From: Desulfonema limicola
GTDB taxonomy: Bacteria > Desulfobacterota > Desulfobacteria > Desulfobacterales > Desulfosalsimonadaceae
Direction: 5' to 3'
DNA: 7,946 nucleotides
Assembly: GCA_020722245.1 (NCBI GenBank)
Contig: DYLE01000112.1
Location: 1-7,946, forward strand
The notes under the pieces are model-generated. The model saw only the letters and a list, made by a program, of their open reading frames with translations, ran no database searches and was not told the origin of the DNA. Every line of letters starts with the position of its first letter. Positions within the stretch are counted from its first letter, which is position 1. This document shows, in pieces, positions 6,413 through 7,946 of the stretch. Position numbers and translations under genes: made by a program.

Positions 6413-7210
6413 CTATTTTCCTTTAAACACGGGTTTGCGCTTTTCCAGAAACGCGGTCTGCCCCTCTTTCAAGTCATCGCTGTTGAAGGCTTCAAAAATG
6501 AGCTGCTGGGCCTTTGTCCGGTCATCGGCGGAAATTTCCGGCTGCTTGGCCATCATGTTTAAAATCGCTTTGGTTCCTTTCAGGGAAAGCGGCGCGTTGC
6601 CGGAAATCTCCTCGGCCATTTGATACACCGTTTTTGAAAGATCGGCCATGGGCACCAGATGATCCACCAGCCCCATCTCCTTTACCTCGGCCCCCTTGTA
6701 GGTATGAGCGGTGAAAAAAATCTCCCGGGTCTTGGCCATTCCGATCACCTCGGCGAACTGCCGCAGCCCCTCCGGATGATACACCAGCCCCAGCCGCGCC
6801 GGCGGCATGCCCGCCCGGATGTGATCCGCTCCGATGCGGATATCGCAGCACATGGCCAGGTTCAGGCCGGCCCCAAAACAGTCCCCGTTGATCATGGCGA
6901 TCACCGGATAGGAAAACCCCTTGACGGTGTTGAGCGCCAGCTCCAGGGGGTTTTCTGTTTTTAAAATCTGGGCGGCCTCAAGGGTCAGGTCTGTCGGAAT
7001 CGCCAGGATGTCGTACCCGGAACAAAAGGTTTTTTCGGAATTGCCGGTGATCACCACCGACCGCACCGTCCCCTCCTCCTCCCATTTTTTTAGGGTCAGA
7101 TGAATCTCCACCAGAAGATCCGGTGAAAGCGCGTTCTTCCGCTCGGGCCGGTTCAGCTTGAGGGTCCCTATGTTTCCGCTGATCTCCTTGAGCAAGACCT
7201 CCGTCGGCAT
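6413..7210 (-). CDS. Crotonase-superfamily protein, enoyl-CoA hydratase/isomerase-like but lacking both hydratase glutamates
   Basis: This 265-residue protein has a complete crotonase fold. Features are LNRPERKNALS (19-29), the first oxyanion segment FCSGYDI (62-68), the second oxyanion segment around NGDCFGAGLNLAM (108-120), CCDIRIGA (121-128), MPPARLGLVY (135-144), GLVDHLVP (180-187) and a C-terminal FLEKRKPVFKG. Alignment to rat enoyl-CoA hydratase puts N117 and P137 where catalytic Glu144 and Glu164 belong, so classical hydration is unlikely. The PxxLGxxY pattern, with Y144, matches from memory the catalytic Tyr140 region of E. coli methylmalonyl-CoA decarboxylase, whose His66 corresponds to Y66 here. 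It may therefore decarboxylate, isomerise or hydrolyse an acyl-CoA. GAGGAG lies about 7 nt before the ATG. The gene sits 15 bp after the VWA gene and 26 bp before the ligase gene. The superfamily is certain; the reaction is not. Confidence 0.92.
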   Translation of the reverse strand: MPTEVLLKEISGNIGTLKLNRPERKNALSPDLLVEIHLTLKKWEEEGTVRSVVITGNSEKTFCSGYDILAIPTDLTLEAAQILKTENPLELALNTVKGFSYPVIAMINGDCFGAGLNLAMCCDIRIGADHIRAGMPPARLGLVYHPEGLRQFAEVIGMAKTREIFFTAHTYKGAEVKEMGLVDHLVPMADLSKTVYQMAEEISGNAPLSLKGTKAILNMMAKQPEISADDRTKAQQLIFEAFNSDDLKEGQTAFLEKRKPVFKGK

Positions 7211-7225
7211 GGGTTTACTCCTCTT

Positions 7226-7946
7226 TTAGTCGGGTTTTACCCCGGGCCTGTTCCATAAATAGACAAACACCCACTTCAACAGCGATTCCACGGCGGTTGG
7301 AAGCTGTTCGAAATAATCCACAAACTGGATGCTTCGGCCGTACTGATCCTCCATGGCGGCCCTGTTCTTATAGCCGCACCCTAAAGTGATCAGGTGGATG
7401 TTCTGCCGCCTGCAAAGGGCCATGCCCAACGAGACATCGCATCCCAGGTTCGATTCCCCGTCCGTTACATGAATCAAAATTTTTTGTTTGGCTTTTTGGG
7501 GCATCATGCTGGCCGCCGCGATAATGGCCTGGCCGGATGCGGTCTGACCCGAAGGCGGAATGGACAGCAGCCGGTCCTGTTGAATCAGCGTGGAAATCAT
7601 GCAGATGCCGTTGACCTCAAAATAGGCCCATGCGTTTAAGCGGTTATGATAGCCGGTGAGCGCCTTGTGGATATTGGCCACGGTGTTTTCCACCATTCGC
7701 CATTTGCGGCCGCGCATGGATCCGCTGGCATCCACCAGAAGGCCCACGCTCCAGTCCAGGCTCGGCACCCGCTCCACCGACTGAAAACAACGGCCGGTCA
7801 AGGCCGCCCGGTAAAGCCGCCGGCGGTCGATGCGGCCGGCCAAAAGCCCCCGGCTTACAAGGGTTCTGCGCTCCGCATAGCTGTTGAATACGCGTTTCAG
7901 GCGGCTCACCATCCGCTTGTCGATCACCGGATGGGAGGGGATGTTG
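7226..7946 (-). CDS. VWA-domain protein, 5' part cut by window edge (CobT/CoxE/NorD-like metal-chelatase or MoxR-partner type)
   Basis: The frame is open to the right edge of the window. The GTG at 7925-7927 is probably internal, because codons upstream remain open and a basic linker precedes the domain. Numbering from that GTG, an Arg-rich helix (VSRLKRVFNSYAERRT, 7-22) and GRIDRRRLYRA (31-41) precede a VWA fold of about 57-225. The MIDAS metal site is complete: DASGSM (66-71), the Thr in GQTASG (127-132) and TDGES (155-159). VWA proteins of this kind (CobT, CoxE, NorD) usually work with a MoxR-type AAA+ ATPase as chelatase or cofactor-insertion machines. Such a partner would be expected upstream, beyond the window. 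No signal peptide or membrane segment is visible in the part seen. It is the first visible gene of the block, 15 bp before the crotonase. The domain call is firm; the specific role is unknown. Confidence 0.88.
   Translation of the reverse strand, partial: NIPSHPVIDKRMVSRLKRVFNSYAERRTLVSRGLLAGRIDRRRLYRAALTGRCFQSVERVPSLDWSVGLLVDASGSMRGRKWRMVENTVANIHKALTGYHNRLNAWAYFEVNGICMISTLIQQDRLLSIPPSGQTASGQAIIAAASMMPQKAKQKILIHVTDGESNLGCDVSLGMALCRRQNIHLITLGCGYKNRAAMEDQYGRSIQFVDYFEQLPTAVESLLKWVFVYLWNRPGVKPD

Overview
The window looks like a bacterial chromosome segment of moderate GC content. All confident genes lie on the minus strand, so the biological reading order runs from position 7946 down to 1. An AMP-forming acyl-CoA ligase, a crotonase, a biotin-dependent-type carboxyltransferase and a PAS/sigma-54 activator together suggest an anaerobic, acid-degrading Desulfobacterota or syntrophic relative. 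That taxonomic guess is inference from gene content; no rRNA or tRNA marker is present.

Region 7946-4806 is a tight block: the 3' part of a von Willebrand factor A (VWA) protein cut by the window edge, a crotonase-superfamily protein 15 bp later, and an acyl-CoA ligase 26 bp after that. Each downstream gene has its own clear ribosome binding site, and the spacing implies one transcript. A 237-bp gap (4569-4805) follows, holding an imperfect inverted repeat built on a 9-nt period. Then come the carboxyltransferase (4568-2991), a 146-bp gap with a possible promoter, and the sigma-54-dependent regulator (2844-1024). The ligase would activate a carboxylic acid to its CoA thioester. The carboxyltransferase and crotonase would carboxylate/decarboxylate or otherwise rearrange the acyl-CoA. 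The regulator probably senses a cytoplasmic signal through two PAS domains and controls this or a nearby pathway.

Region 1023-802 has no firm gene, but one minus-strand frame stays open for about 60 codons and may be a degraded coding or dispersed-repeat sequence. Region 801-315 is a compact type II toxin-antitoxin pair: a ribbon-helix-helix-type antitoxin overlapping a RelE/ParE-type toxin that starts at TTG, with a palindromic operator candidate over its promoter. Region 314-1 has no confident gene; a short plus-strand frame entering from the left edge may be the tail of another gene.

The most notable points are specific residue changes in otherwise familiar enzymes. The crotonase lacks both hydratase glutamates and keeps a decarboxylase-like tyrosine. 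The carboxyltransferase has a hydrophobic residue at the acyl-CoA selectivity position. The ligase has an altered glycine before its C-terminal catalytic lysine. A VWA protein in an acyl-CoA operon is also unexpected. I see no clear evidence of a wholly new system.
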